Counted from the first letter of the stretch, positions 25,752 through 34,136 are shown. The stretch: 58,269 nt of DNA from Eubacterium sp. (GCA_017511535.1 JAFWJS010000034.1:1-58269); one strand, 5' to 3'. Numbers and translations are program-made. Notes: generated by a model from the sequence alone, not told the origin.

Positions 25752-25825
25752 CGCCGCCGCTTCTTTCTTCACTGGTTCGCAGGCTTCATCCTGCGGGATC
25801 GTTCAGAAAGAAGGACGGCGTTTTT
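25752..25825 (+). terminator. Long hairpin terminator after ileS
   Basis: CGCCG...CTTCTTTC (25753-25767) pairs with GAAAGAAG...CGGCG (25806-25820), with an inner stem GCAGG/CCTGC near 25779-25794. TTTTTC follows. Confidence 0.8.
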
Positions 25826-25836
25826 CAGTTGAAGAT

Positions 25837-26871
25837 ATGAAATACTTACGAGATCTCACAATTGAAGAAATGAAAGAACTCTGCGTGGAACTGGGCGAGA
25901 AGCCTTTCCGCGCAAAGCAGATCTTTTCGTGGCTGTATAAGGGCATCCAGGATATCGATGAGATGAAGAATCTTCCATCAGGTTTTCTCGCCCGGCTGAA
26001 AGAGCACGCTGAAGTTGGCATGCTCCGCGTGCTTGCACATCAGCAGTCAGCCCAGGACGGAACAGAAAAGTATTTGTTCGAGCTCGAGGACGGGAATGCC
26101 GTAGAAAGCGTACTCATGGTATATGACTATGGAAATACCGTCTGCGTTTCGACGCAGGCAGGCTGCAGGATGGGCTGCAGCTTTTGCGCATCGGGACTTA
26201 ACGGCCTGGTACGCGATCTCACGGCGGGAGAGATCGTTTCGCAGATTCTTGACATCGCGAGAAATTCCCTGGTCAGAGTCAGCCATGTCGTATTCATGGG
26301 TACGGGTGAGCCGTTCGACAACTACGAAAATATTTCGAAAGCTATCGGTATTCTCACTGACCATGAAGGCCTTGGTATGAGTATGAGAAACATAACGGTC
26401 TCCACATGCGGGATCGTTCCGGGAATCAGAAAGTTCGGCGATGATTTCCCGCAAGTCAATCTCGCCATCTCGCTTCATGCGTCGAATGACGATAGAAGGC
26501 GTGAGATAATGCCGGTCGCGAAACGCTGGTCGATCAAAGACCTTATGGTAGCTTGTGATGAATACACGGACAAAACAAACCGCCGCGTAACATTTGAGTA
26601 TGCGCTGATAGCAGGGGAGAACGACAGCGACAAAGATATGAAGGAGCTTGCAGGCCTTCTTCGAGGGCACTTGTCACATGTGAATCTCATACCATTGAAT
26701 GAGGTGAGCGAGACAGGTATGAAGTCAGCAGGGCGCGCGCGTGCAAAAGAATTCAAGTCGTATCTTGAATCACACGGAGTGCCGGCATCAGTTCGCCGAG
26801 AGCTCGGTTCAGATATCGACGGTGCCTGCGGACAGCTCCGAAACAAAGTTGCAACGGCGCCGGGCGAGTAG
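25837..26871 (+). CDS. rlmN: 23S rRNA (adenine-2503-C2)/tRNA methyltransferase RlmN
   Basis: A 344-residue radical SAM enzyme that methylates C2 of A2503 in 23S rRNA and A37 in some tRNAs. The CxxxCxxC iron-sulfur motif is Cys110, Cys114 and Cys117 in QAGCRMGCSFCASG. VVFMGTGEPFDNYENI and the C-terminal RRELGSDIDGACGQLR, which contains the methyl-carrying Cys, are present. Length is normal. It starts just after the ileS terminator with a weak ribosome binding site (TTGAAGAT), so it may depend on partial read-through. Confidence 0.96.
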   Translation: MKYLRDLTIEEMKELCVELGEKPFRAKQIFSWLYKGIQDIDEMKNLPSGFLARLKEHAEVGMLRVLAHQQSAQDGTEKYLFELEDGNAVESVLMVYDYGNTVCVSTQAGCRMGCSFCASGLNGLVRDLTAGEIVSQILDIARNSLVRVSHVVFMGTGEPFDNYENISKAIGILTDHEGLGMSMRNITVSTCGIVPGIRKFGDDFPQVNLAISLHASNDDRRREIMPVAKRWSIKDLMVACDEYTDKTNRRVTFEYALIAGENDSDKDMKELAGLLRGHLSHVNLIPLNEVSETGMKSAGRARAKEFKSYLESHGVPASVRRELGSDIDGACGQLRNKVATAPGE

Positions 26872-26878
26872 GTAAACA

Positions 26879-26960
26879 GGGACGGTTCCCAAAGACACAA
26901 AAAAGGCGGACGCTGATGTGGCGCCCGCCTTTTTGATTTTGTGTTTTTGGGAACCGTCCC
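26879..26960. repeat. REP-like long palindrome acting as bidirectional terminator
   Basis: The 15-base arms GGGACGGTTCCCAAA (26879-26893) and TTTGGGAACCGTCCC (26946-26960) are perfectly complementary. Inside them ACACAAAA pairs with TTTTGTGT, and GGCGG-CGC pairs with GCG-CCGCC around a 7-base loop. T-runs flank the inner stem on both strands. Elements with GGGACGGTTCC arms are common dispersed repeats in Clostridia, and I recall that many are linked to REP-associated transposases. It lies between convergent rlmN and the amino acid transporter. Confidence 0.8.
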
Positions 26961-26970
26961 CAAAAACACA

Positions 26971-27813
26971 CTATTCAGCAGTTGGTTCTACTACCAGCTC
27001 TTCTTCGTAATCTTTTCCGTATGTATCGAGAAGGGTAGCTTCATAAGCTTCGTGGAAGAACTTTTCTTCACCGAGCTTCTCAAGTTCTACGTTCAGGACT
27101 TCGAGGAGGGTAGTGTTTCCTTTTGAAACTGCAGGAGCGATCTTGTCCTGGCTTCCGAGCTCCGGGATACCTACAGTATAGCCTTTGTTCTCATTGGCGA
27201 ACGCGATGACTTCTGTGTTGTCGTTAGCCCAGCAGCATGCGTTTCCGTTCTCAAGTGCGTTCTTCGCGTTTGCATATGTGTCGTACTTCTGGAGCTTCAC
27301 GTCCGGAAAGTTTTCGGTGAAGTATGTCTCAGCTGTTGTTCCCGAGATCACGATCACTTCGTCGTCTGCCTTAAGATCTTTGACGTCCTTTATCACGCGT
27401 GAGTCAGGTGAAACTACCCCGAGAGATACGTTCATGTATGGATGAGCGAAATCGACTTTCTCAGCTCTTTCATCTGTAACTGTGAAGTTTGCCAGGATGA
27501 TGTCTACTTTTCCTGTCTCAAGATATTCTACGCGGTTTGCAGCCTCAGTTGAAATGTAGTTTACCTTTACATTGAGTTCCTTGGCCAACCTCTCCGCAAG
27601 GTAGATGTCATATCCCTGGTATTCGCCGTTTTCATCTACATAGCCGAACGGGCTCTTATCTGAAAATACGCCGATATTGATCTCTCCGGACTCCTGGATC
27701 TCCTTCAGGTTGCGGTACACTTTCTTGTCTGCTTTCTTGCCGCATGCCGTCAAAGCGAATACCATTGTGAGCACAGCGAGCAGAACGGTCATCTTTATTA
27801 AGGTATTTTTCAT
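26971..27813 (-). CDS. Amino acid ABC transporter substrate-binding lipoprotein
   Basis: A 280-residue extracytoplasmic receptor of the SBP_bac_3 family. The signal peptide ends in the lipobox LTAC with Cys24 as the lipid-anchored residue. GEINIGVFSDKSPFGYVDENG, GYDIYLAERLAKEL, KVDIILANFTVTDERAEKVDFAHPY and the VVSPDSRV region are typical of receptors for polar amino acids. The ligand cannot be fixed; Peb1-like aspartate/glutamate, glutamine or cystine are all possible. It is the last gene of a four-gene operon, with AAAGGAGATG before the ATG. A long palindrome lies 10 bases beyond the stop. Confidence 0.93.
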   Translation of the reverse strand: MKNTLIKMTVLLAVLTMVFALTACGKKADKKVYRNLKEIQESGEINIGVFSDKSPFGYVDENGEYQGYDIYLAERLAKELNVKVNYISTEAANRVEYLETGKVDIILANFTVTDERAEKVDFAHPYMNVSLGVVSPDSRVIKDVKDLKADDEVIVISGTTAETYFTENFPDVKLQKYDTYANAKNALENGNACCWANDNTEVIAFANENKGYTVGIPELGSQDKIAPAVSKGNTTLLEVLNVELEKLGEEKFFHEAYEATLLDTYGKDYEEELVVEPTAE

Positions 27814-27832
27814 TTTTTACATCTCCTTTATG

Positions 27833-28609
27833 TTACAAGATCTCATCAGAGTCTTCTTCTTTTTTCACATGTTCGAATTCGAATGTCTTCAGGAACTGCT
27901 TCGCGCGGTCAGTCTCAGGATGGTCAAAAAACTGCTCCGGCGATCCTTCCTCGACGATATGATGGTTATCTATGAATACCACGCGGTCCGCGATAGCTTT
28001 GGCGAAGTTCATCTCGTGCGTTACTATCAGCATGGTCCGGTCATGTCTGGCCAGGTCTACGATAACGTCCAGAACTTCACGTACCATCTCCGGATCGAGC
28101 GCCGCCGTGACTTCATCGAACAGCATGATCTCAGGGTGCATACACAGCGCACGAACGATAGCCACACGCTGTTTCTGCCCGCCTGAGAGCTGACGCGGGA
28201 AACTATCCGCTTTATCCTTCAGGCCTACACGGTCGAGGAGCTGCAGCGCTTCCTTTTCAGCCTCTGCTTTTGATTTCTTCAGTACTTTCATCGGCGCAAG
28301 TGTGATATTGTTGATGACAGTCATGTGAGGGAAGAGATCATAGCTCTGGAATACCATGCCGATCTTACGCCTTACCGAAGTAAGGTTCCTGCTTCCCTGG
28401 GTCACACTTTCCCCGCGGAGCATTATGCTCCCGCCCTGGATAGGCTCCAGAGCATTGATACATCGCAGCAGCGTGCTCTTGCCGCATCCGGAAGGACCAA
28501 CGATCACTATTACCTCGCCTTTGTGGACTGTCATGCTGAAGTCGTCGAGTATAACGTTGCCGTCAAATTCTTTTCTGAGATGCGATATGGTCAACAGTTC
28601 TTCTGCCAT
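27833..28609 (-). CDS. Amino acid ABC transporter ATP-binding protein (GlnQ type)
   Basis: A 258-residue ATPase that drives the importer. Walker A GPSGCGKS is at residues 38-45, the signature LSGGQKQRVAIVRAL near 140, Walker B IMLFDEVTAALDPEM near 160 and the switch in IVTHEMNFAKAIADRV near 195. The wording is that of the polar amino acid transporter (PAAT) family. The Asp/Glu of Walker B is followed by VTAALDPE, as is common in the group. It lies between the permease and receptor genes. AAAGGAGGTG, its ribosome binding site, overlaps the permease end. Confidence 0.95.
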   Translation of the reverse strand: MAEELLTISHLRKEFDGNVILDDFSMTVHKGEVIVIVGPSGCGKSTLLRCINALEPIQGGSIMLRGESVTQGSRNLTSVRRKIGMVFQSYDLFPHMTVINNITLAPMKVLKKSKAEAEKEALQLLDRVGLKDKADSFPRQLSGGQKQRVAIVRALCMHPEIMLFDEVTAALDPEMVREVLDVIVDLARHDRTMLIVTHEMNFAKAIADRVVFIDNHHIVEEGSPEQFFDHPETDRAKQFLKTFEFEHVKKEEDSDEIL

Positions 28610-28613
28610 GACT

Positions 28614-29288
28614 TTATGCCCACCTCCTTTCGAGCCAGCCGGCCAGCATGCTTATCGGCCAGCATACGATGAAATACATTATGAATATAGTCAGATATAC
28701 GCCAAATGCAGCGTTCGGACTAGACATTCTGTTTGCTTCGATTATCTGCTGTCCTACTTTCAGGACTTCAACTACTCCTATCATGAGAACGAGACTCGTC
28801 GTTTTGATCATACGGGTGATCAGGTTGATAGAAAGTGGTATGAGCCTTCTTACGACCTGCGGTATGATTATGTAACGGTAGGTCTGACCATTGTCGAGTC
28901 CCAGCGCGGCACTGCTTTCATACTGGTGTTTCGGTATGCTCGTAAGAGAGCCGCGGACCAAATCGCTCATTTCTGCCGTTCCCCACAGTGTGAAGACGAT
29001 TATCGCTGACAGCTCACCGCTTATGTCCAGGCCGAAGATCCTCGTTGATCCGAAGAATACGATGAACAGAAGGACGAGCTGAGGCATTATTCTCATTACC
29101 TCAAGGAATATCCTGGTGACAGCTTTCGTGAACGGATTCTTCCATGTCATCACGATACCGAGCAGGATCCCGGCGGGGATGCTGATCAGGACAGCTATCA
29201 TGCTTATCTCAAGCGCGACGCCAAGTCCGCCGAGAAGGCGGGCGAAGTTGCTCCCTTTGAAAAGGACCTCAAGACCCAAATTCGGCAT
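28614..29288 (-). CDS. Amino acid ABC transporter permease, second subunit
   Basis: A 224-residue membrane protein of the His/Glu/Gln/Arg permease family, with five predicted spans. The EAA loop, which contacts the ATPase, reads SSAALGLDNGQTYRYIIIPQVVRRL. The GxxxL-type N-terminal segment LLGGLGVALEISMIAVLISI is typical. It overlaps the other permease by 20 bases and should form a heterodimer with it. Confidence 0.93.
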   Translation of the reverse strand: MPNLGLEVLFKGSNFARLLGGLGVALEISMIAVLISIPAGILLGIVMTWKNPFTKAVTRIFLEVMRIMPQLVLLFIVFFGSTRIFGLDISGELSAIIVFTLWGTAEMSDLVRGSLTSIPKHQYESSAALGLDNGQTYRYIIIPQVVRRLIPLSINLITRMIKTTSLVLMIGVVEVLKVGQQIIEANRMSSPNAAFGVYLTIFIMYFIVCWPISMLAGWLERRWA

Positions 29289-29931
29289 AACGCAGCCTCC
29301 TTTCGATCAAAGACCCCAGTATGGAAACAGGGAGAAGTATTATAAGATAGAAGAATACCAGCAGTGCGAGACTCTCGACAGTATCGTAGTAAAGGCCGAT
29401 CAGGTCCTTGGATACGAACATGAGGTCCATGAGGCTTATCGCGCTGAATACGCTCGTTTCCTTGAGAAGGAAGATCACGTTGGCTACGAATGCAGGAACA
29501 CTCACAGAGACCGCCTGCGGCATGATGATATATCTGAACGTCTGGCCTTCGGTAAGACCGAGGCTGAACGCGCTTTCCTTCTGAACAGGCGGGACAGCGT
29601 CAAGACCGCTCCTGAAGGCTTCAGCCATGTAGCTTCCGCCAAGAAAAGTCAGGCCTGCGATGCCGCATAATTCGGCAGACATGGAAATACCGACCTTAGG
29701 GAGGCCGTAGTATATGAAGAACAGCTGTATCAGCAGGGGAGTGTTCCTGCTGATCTCTATATATACTGCCGCGATCTGGCGCAGTACAGGTACTCTGTAA
29801 TAGCGTACAGCGGCGCATATGACGCCGACTATGATCGAGAAGATTATCCCGACAGCGCCGATCTTTACAGTGAGTACTGCAGCGTCCTCGAACAATGGTA
29901 GATATTTCTGTATGACTTCCCAGTCAAGCAT
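29269..29931 (-). CDS. Amino acid ABC transporter permease, first subunit
   Basis: A 220-residue inner-membrane permease, homologous to the next gene. Five spans are predicted. The EAA loop reads ESAFSLGLTEGQTFRYIIMPQAV, and YIEISRNTPLLIQLFFIYYGLP is the classical permease motif. It opens the operon permease-permease-ATPase-receptor. Its ribosome binding site is weak (TGCAGGTTTATTTAT). Confidence 0.93.
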   Translation of the reverse strand: MLDWEVIQKYLPLFEDAAVLTVKIGAVGIIFSIIVGVICAAVRYYRVPVLRQIAAVYIEISRNTPLLIQLFFIYYGLPKVGISMSAELCGIAGLTFLGGSYMAEAFRSGLDAVPPVQKESAFSLGLTEGQTFRYIIMPQAVSVSVPAFVANVIFLLKETSVFSAISLMDLMFVSKDLIGLYYDTVESLALLVFFYLIILLPVSILGSLIERRLRYAEFGS

Positions 29932-30064
29932 ATAAATAAACCTGCAGATCTTTCAAAAACTGATACAAAACTGCGGAAAAACCGCATAATTTAACATTTT
30001 TATATTACAGCAAAACAGTTTGCCATGCAAGAGAAAATGCCATAAAATGGTCGCTCGTTTACGG

Positions 30065-30093
30065 TTGAATGACTTTGCTGTTTCGTGTATAAT
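30065..30093 (+). promoter_or_regulatory. Promoter of the P-loop/Nudix operon
   Basis: TTGAAT (30065-30070), a 17-base spacer and a perfect TATAAT (30088-30093). It lies in a 200-base divergent region that also holds a short palindrome TGCGGAAAAACCGCA near 29972-29986 on the side of the transporter operon, where an operator could sit. Confidence 0.75.
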
Positions 30094-30131
30094 GAAACTA
30101 CAAAAAGCAAAGAAAGAGAGGCATACTAAAT

Positions 30132-30554
30132 ATGGTCAAATTACTGATTGGACATAAAGGTTCCGGCAAGACCAAGCAGATGATCGATCTTGCCAACACA
30201 CAGGCTGAGGATGCTCAGGGCAGCGTGATCTATATCAATAAGAACGCAAGGCTGACTTTCGATCTTTCATATAAGATCAGAGTCATCTGCATGGAGGATT
30301 TCGAAGAGATCACGAACGCTGACGAGTACATCGGATTTCTGTATGGGATCATAAGTCTTGACAGTGATATAGAAACCATTTATATAGACAGCATTCTGAA
30401 GCACGCAAACTTCCAGCTGGAAGATATACCTGCTTTCCTGAAGAGACTCGAGACTATTTCAGACAGATTCGATATTGAATTCATCGTAAGTCTTTCTGCT
30501 GATAAGGAAGAGATGGTCGGAGTGGACTTCAGCTCATACGAAGTGCTGAACTGA
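30132..30554 (+). CDS. P-loop NTPase-like protein of unknown function
   Basis: A 140-residue soluble protein. A clear Walker A motif, GHKGSGKT, lies at residues 7-14, followed by a short alternating alpha/beta pattern and the acidic YIDSILKHANFQL region near residue 85 that may contain a Walker B-like Asp. The small size suggests a minimal P-loop fold. Similar clostridial proteins are often labelled PilT-like, but no PilT motif is seen. Its TGA overlaps the ATG of the Nudix gene. Confidence 0.7.
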   Translation: MVKLLIGHKGSGKTKQMIDLANTQAEDAQGSVIYINKNARLTFDLSYKIRVICMEDFEEITNADEYIGFLYGIISLDSDIETIYIDSILKHANFQLEDIPAFLKRLETISDRFDIEFIVSLSADKEEMVGVDFSSYEVLN

Positions 30555-31192
30555 TGGACATCAGTGATATAAAAGAGATATATGGCACAAGGACACCGGG
30601 AGTGATCGGCAGACACCGTTTCTACGCTGTTCTTGTGCCTTTTTGTTTACAGTCTGATACACTTTCACTGCTGTATGAAGTCAGATCAGGTTCTGTCAGC
30701 CAGCCGGGAGAGATCTGTTTCCCGGGAGGACATATGGAGGAAGGCGAGACTCCTGAGGAATGCGCGGTGCGTGAGACATGTGAGGAGCTCGGTATCGGAC
30801 GTAACGCTGTCGAAGTCATAGGTCAGGGCGACACTTTGTACGGGAACGGTAATTTCACACTTTATACTTTTATCGGTAAGATCGATCCCGGTGCGTTAAA
30901 TACAGCAGAGCCGGATGACAGTGAGGTCGGGGAGATATTCTTTGTTCCTCTGGACCGGCTGCTTGAGGAAACGCCTGAGCATTACGGGGAGAAGATGAGA
31001 GCTGAGATAGATACGCACTTCCCGTATGATAAAGTGGGTATAGGCCGTGATTATTCATGGCGTACTCCGTCGAATGACATTCCTGTCTATGACATTGATG
31101 GAAGAGTGATCTGGGGGCTTACCGGAAGGATCACCGAAAACGTTATTGAGACACTGAAAAAGATCGAAATGAGGGCATCAAATGACAAGTAA
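30554..31192 (+). CDS. Nudix hydrolase, CoA pyrophosphatase type
   Basis: A 212-residue hydrolase. The Nudix box GX5EX7REUXEEXGU is intact at residues 59-81 (from GHMEEGE through RETCEELGI). The motif SVSQPGEICFPGGHMEEG just before it matches the UPF0035 pattern of enzymes that split coenzyme A into 3',5'-ADP and 4'-phosphopantetheine. It is co-transcribed with the P-loop gene and overlaps the secreted protein gene by 11 bases. Confidence 0.87.
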   Translation: MDISDIKEIYGTRTPGVIGRHRFYAVLVPFCLQSDTLSLLYEVRSGSVSQPGEICFPGGHMEEGETPEECAVRETCEELGIGRNAVEVIGQGDTLYGNGNFTLYTFIGKIDPGALNTAEPDDSEVGEIFFVPLDRLLEETPEHYGEKMRAEIDTHFPYDKVGIGRDYSWRTPSNDIPVYDIDGRVIWGLTGRITENVIETLKKIEMRASNDK

Positions 31193-31916
31193 GGCAACAA
31201 GAGTTATCGCAGTTATCGTTATTGCTGTTTTGACAATGATGGCGTTGTGTACAGCGGCATCATATGCAGCATCAAAGAAAGTATATAAGATCCCTGTAAA
31301 AATAAAGGGTCAGGATAGTACACATAAGATCACCTACAAAGGGAAGACGGTGAAACGTACTATCACAGGAAACGGGTTCGAGAAATTTGTGTTCAAGGGA
31401 AGTAATAAGTACAGTTTTAAGGGGAAATCGCCTTATGAAGGCAGCAGCACTTACACGATGAAAAGAAAGAGCGGCCGCCTGGTTTTGCTGAAGGGCAGGA
31501 ACAGTGCGGGAGACAGAATCACCGTAAAATATTATTACAAAAAAGGTAAACTTAAAAAGAGTATCACGAACCAGATATTTGCCGATGATGAATCGTATAA
31601 GAAGGGTAAAACGGTCTCCACTGTGAAAACAGACAAATATGGCAATCTCAAGAAGGTCATTACAAAAGGAAAACTGACAAAGCAAAACGGAAAACTGGAA
31701 CAATACACTAATAAGACTGTTTTCAGTAATAAATATAAAGGCGGGTCGCTTTACAGGTCGTCTATGTCCTACTACACGAGAACGGGTAAACACTGGGAGA
31801 AGACGTTTGCTGATGCCAGGACATTCTCGTATAAGAAGGTAAAGCTGTCAAAGAAGCAGTATAATAAGTACAGGCCTATCATAGATTATATGGTCCGGAA
31901 CAGCATGGTTTTCTGA
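31182..31916 (+). CDS. Secreted Lys/Tyr-rich repeat protein, unknown function
   Basis: A 244-residue protein with a signal peptide (residues 1-29, cleavage likely after SYA). The mature part is very rich in Lys, Tyr, Thr and Gly, with short repeated units such as YKGKTVKR, YYKKGKLKKS, DKYGNLKKV and TKGKLTKQNGKL. These look like strands of a beta repeat sheet. The predicted charge is strongly positive, fitting a wall-associated or polyanion-binding protein, though this is inference. GAGGGC precedes the ATG, which lies inside the end of the Nudix gene. Confidence 0.72.
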   Translation: MTSKATRVIAVIVIAVLTMMALCTAASYAASKKVYKIPVKIKGQDSTHKITYKGKTVKRTITGNGFEKFVFKGSNKYSFKGKSPYEGSSTYTMKRKSGRLVLLKGRNSAGDRITVKYYYKKGKLKKSITNQIFADDESYKKGKTVSTVKTDKYGNLKKVITKGKLTKQNGKLEQYTNKTVFSNKYKGGSLYRSSMSYYTRTGKHWEKTFADARTFSYKKVKLSKKQYNKYRPIIDYMVRNSMVF

Positions 31917-31935
31917 CAGCTGATCAGAACAAGCA

Positions 31936-31975
31936 AAAAGCAGGCATGGAAGTCGATCTCCATGCCTGCTTTTAT
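31936..31975. terminator. Bidirectional terminator between the secreted protein gene and trpS
   Basis: AAAAGCAGGCATGGA (31936-31950) and TCCATGCCTGCTTTT (31959-31973) form a perfect 15-bp stem with T-runs on both strands. It serves both convergent operons. Confidence 0.9.
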
Positions 31976-31984
31976 TTCTGAAAA

Positions 31985-33028
31985 CTATCTGACTATCTTT
32001 GCCGGCACTCCGAGTCCGAATGTATCGTATACGCGCTTCATCGTGCGCTCAGCGATGGAATTTGCTTTCTCTGCACCGTCGTGAAGGGTCGTGAGCAGCT
32101 CTTCTGAATAGCGGATCTCATTGTATCTTTCCTGGATAGGGGCAAGGGCCTTCTGCACTACGCCGACGAGATCTTTCTTGAAATCGCCGTAGCCTTTTCC
32201 TGCGTACATTTCCTCTATACTGTCCAGCGACTCGCCTGATAATACGCTGTAGATATTCATAAGATTGCTGACTCCCGGCTTCTCATCAGGATCAAATCTT
32301 ACTATTCCTTCTGAGTCGGTAACGGACTTCATAATTGATTTTTTGATCTTGTTCGCGTCGTCGAGGAGAGCGATCGAGCTGTGGATGTTCTTGTTGGATT
32401 TGCTCATCTTCTGCGTAGGATCATCGAGTGCCATGATCCTGGCGCCTTCCTTCATGAAGCGTCCGTCAGGCACTACGAATGTCTTCTTGATCGTATTGTT
32501 CACCCTGATAGCGATGTCACGGCAGAGCTCTATATGCTGCTTCTGATCGCTTCCGACAGGTACGATGTCAGTGTCATAGAGCAGAATATCAGCTGCCATA
32601 AGGACAGGGTATACGAGAAGGCCGGTGCCGACAGACTCTTTGCCGCCGCTTTTCGCCTTGAACTGAGTCATTCTGAACAGTTCGCCGGTATATGAGCTGC
32701 AGGCGAGCACCCATCCGAGCTGCGCGTGGCCGGGTACCTCTGACTGCACGAAGATGATCGATTTCTCAGGATCTACTCCTACAGCCATATAGAGGGCAGC
32801 AAGGTCCAGTATATGTTTTCTGAGTTCCTTCGGGTCCTGCGGTACTGTTATGGCATGCTCGTCCACTATACAGTAGATGCAGTCATTGTCGTTCTGAAGA
32901 TCAACGAACTGCTTGATAGCGCCGAGGTAGTTTCCAAGATGGAGACTTCCTGAAGGCTGAACGCCCGAGAATACTCTCTTCCTTCTTTCATGTCTGGTTT
33001 CTGTTAATTTTTCTTCGTTCTCAGCCAT
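31985..33028 (-). CDS. trpS: Tryptophanyl-tRNA synthetase
   Basis: A 347-residue class I synthetase that charges tRNA-Trp. RVFSGVQPSGSLHLGNYLGA holds the HIGH-like HLGN at residues 30-33. QKMSKSNKN near residue 208 is the KMSKS loop. WVLACSSYTGELFRMTQFK and LLVYPVLMAADILLYDTDIVPVGSDQKQH (binding site) are present. GAAAGGAATAACAGC precedes the ATG. No T-box or Trp leader is seen in the 60-base leader. Confidence 0.96.
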   Translation of the reverse strand: MAENEEKLTETRHERRKRVFSGVQPSGSLHLGNYLGAIKQFVDLQNDNDCIYCIVDEHAITVPQDPKELRKHILDLAALYMAVGVDPEKSIIFVQSEVPGHAQLGWVLACSSYTGELFRMTQFKAKSGGKESVGTGLLVYPVLMAADILLYDTDIVPVGSDQKQHIELCRDIAIRVNNTIKKTFVVPDGRFMKEGARIMALDDPTQKMSKSNKNIHSSIALLDDANKIKKSIMKSVTDSEGIVRFDPDEKPGVSNLMNIYSVLSGESLDSIEEMYAGKGYGDFKKDLVGVVQKALAPIQERYNEIRYSEELLTTLHDGAEKANSIAERTMKRVYDTFGLGVPAKIVR

Positions 33029-33063
33029 TGCTGTTATTCCTTTCGCATTGATATAACGTTGAG

Positions 33064-33093
33064 ATTATAACATTGAATACTGGTGCAGGTCAA
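33064..33093 (-). promoter_or_regulatory. Promoter of trpS
   Basis: On the minus strand TTGACC, an 18-base spacer and a perfect TATAAT, 36 bases before the start codon. It is back to back with the argC promoter; the two -35 boxes are 4 bases apart. Confidence 0.75.
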
Positions 33094-33096
33094 GGA

Positions 33097-33124
33097 TTGC
33101 AGAAGCGGGGCATGCGTGTATAAT
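33097..33124 (+). promoter_or_regulatory. Promoter of the arginine operon
   Basis: TTGCAG (33097-33102), a 16-base spacer and a perfect TATAAT (33119-33124). Transcription should start near 33131. A weaker alternative is TTGCAT (33136-33141) with TAACAT (33159-33164). Confidence 0.65.
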
Positions 33125-33134
33125 CTAAAATAAA

Positions 33135-33152
33135 CTTGCATTTTTATACATA
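33135..33152 (+). promoter_or_regulatory. ARG box (ArgR/AhrC operator) upstream of argC
   Basis: CTTGCATTTTTATACATA matches the Bacillus ARG box, which I recall as CATGAATAAAAATKCAAK, in 16 of 18 positions when read in reverse. It forms the imperfect palindrome TGnATnnnnATnCA. It lies just after the predicted transcription start and over an alternative -35, where a bound arginine repressor would block transcription of argCJBD. Confidence 0.7.
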
Positions 33153-33206
33153 ATATGTTAACATACATACTATATTGCAGATATATGGAATATATGGAGA
33201 AAAAGC

Positions 33207-34136
33207 TTGAAATATAAGGTTTTCATAGACGGAGGGCACGGTACTACGGGCCTCGAGATACGCGAGAGGCTTGCAGGCCGTGACGATATAGAGATCCTGG
33301 ATATCGACGACGAGAAGAGGAAAGACCTCGACGCCAGGATATCCCTGGCAGAAGAGGCAGATGTTACTCTGATGTGCCTTCCTGACGCGGCAGCCGTGCA
33401 GCTTGCAGACGCGCTTCCGGACGGTGTGAGAGTCATAGACACATCTACTGCGCACAGAGTTGACATGGGCTGGATATACGGGATGCCAGAGCTTGAGCCG
33501 GAAAGACGCGGTATGATAAAAGACGCCGCGAGAGTGGCGAATCCGGGATGCCACGCCACAGGATTCATCCTGCTTGCAAGGCCGCTCGTCGACGCAGGTA
33601 TCATATCTGAGGGTGCCGGTCTTGAATGTTTCTGCATCACCGGCTATTCAGGCGGCGGAAGAAAAATGATAGAAGACTATGACAGGCAGCATTCTCAGGG
33701 CATAACAGTAAGCCCGGCTCAATATGCGGCAGGACAGACTCATAAACATCTTCCTGAGATGAAGAAGATGTCCGGCCTTGCCAGAGAACCGGTATTCTGC
33801 CCGGTAGTTGGAGATTTCTACAGGGGCATGGTCATGACGGTAGAGCTGCAGGCCGAAGAACTGAAAGGATACACCTCTGAAGATATCAGAGCCGCATATG
33901 AGGACAGATATGCAGGAGAGCCTTTGATCAGGCTGACAGATGACCCCGGAGGCGGGATGATATACAGCGATCAGATGGCAGGATCAGACGGGATAGAGAT
34001 AATGGTCCTTGGAAATGATGAAAGGATCCTGCTGGTGTCGAGGTTCGACAATCTGGGGAAAGGCGCGTCAGGCGCGGCAGTACAGAACCTTAATATAATG
34101 CTTGGAACAGATGAGATGAAGGGACTGAACATTTAG
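33207..34136 (+). CDS. argC: N-acetyl-gamma-glutamyl-phosphate reductase, type 2
   Basis: This enzyme performs the third step of arginine synthesis, the NADPH-linked reduction of N-acetylglutamyl phosphate. The 309-residue length and the VANPGCHATGFILLARPL motif, with catalytic Cys115, place it in the short type-2 group. CITGYSGGGRKMIEDY and FDNLGKGASGAAVQN are other signatures. KVFIDGGHGTTGLEIRERL is the dinucleotide-binding N-terminus. Translation starts at TTG after ATGGAGAAAAAGC. It is the first gene of argC-argJ-argB-argD. Confidence 0.95.
   Translation: MKYKVFIDGGHGTTGLEIRERLAGRDDIEILDIDDEKRKDLDARISLAEEADVTLMCLPDAAAVQLADALPDGVRVIDTSTAHRVDMGWIYGMPELEPERRGMIKDAARVANPGCHATGFILLARPLVDAGIISEGAGLECFCITGYSGGGRKMIEDYDRQHSQGITVSPAQYAAGQTHKHLPEMKKMSGLAREPVFCPVVGDFYRGMVMTVELQAEELKGYTSEDIRAAYEDRYAGEPLIRLTDDPGGGMIYSDQMAGSDGIEIMVLGNDERILLVSRFDNLGKGASGAAVQNLNIMLGTDEMKGLNI

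Noticed and set aside
33029-33060. T-box or Trp leader upstream of trpS
   Set aside because: The promoter lies about 36 bases before the start codon, leaving no room for such an element.
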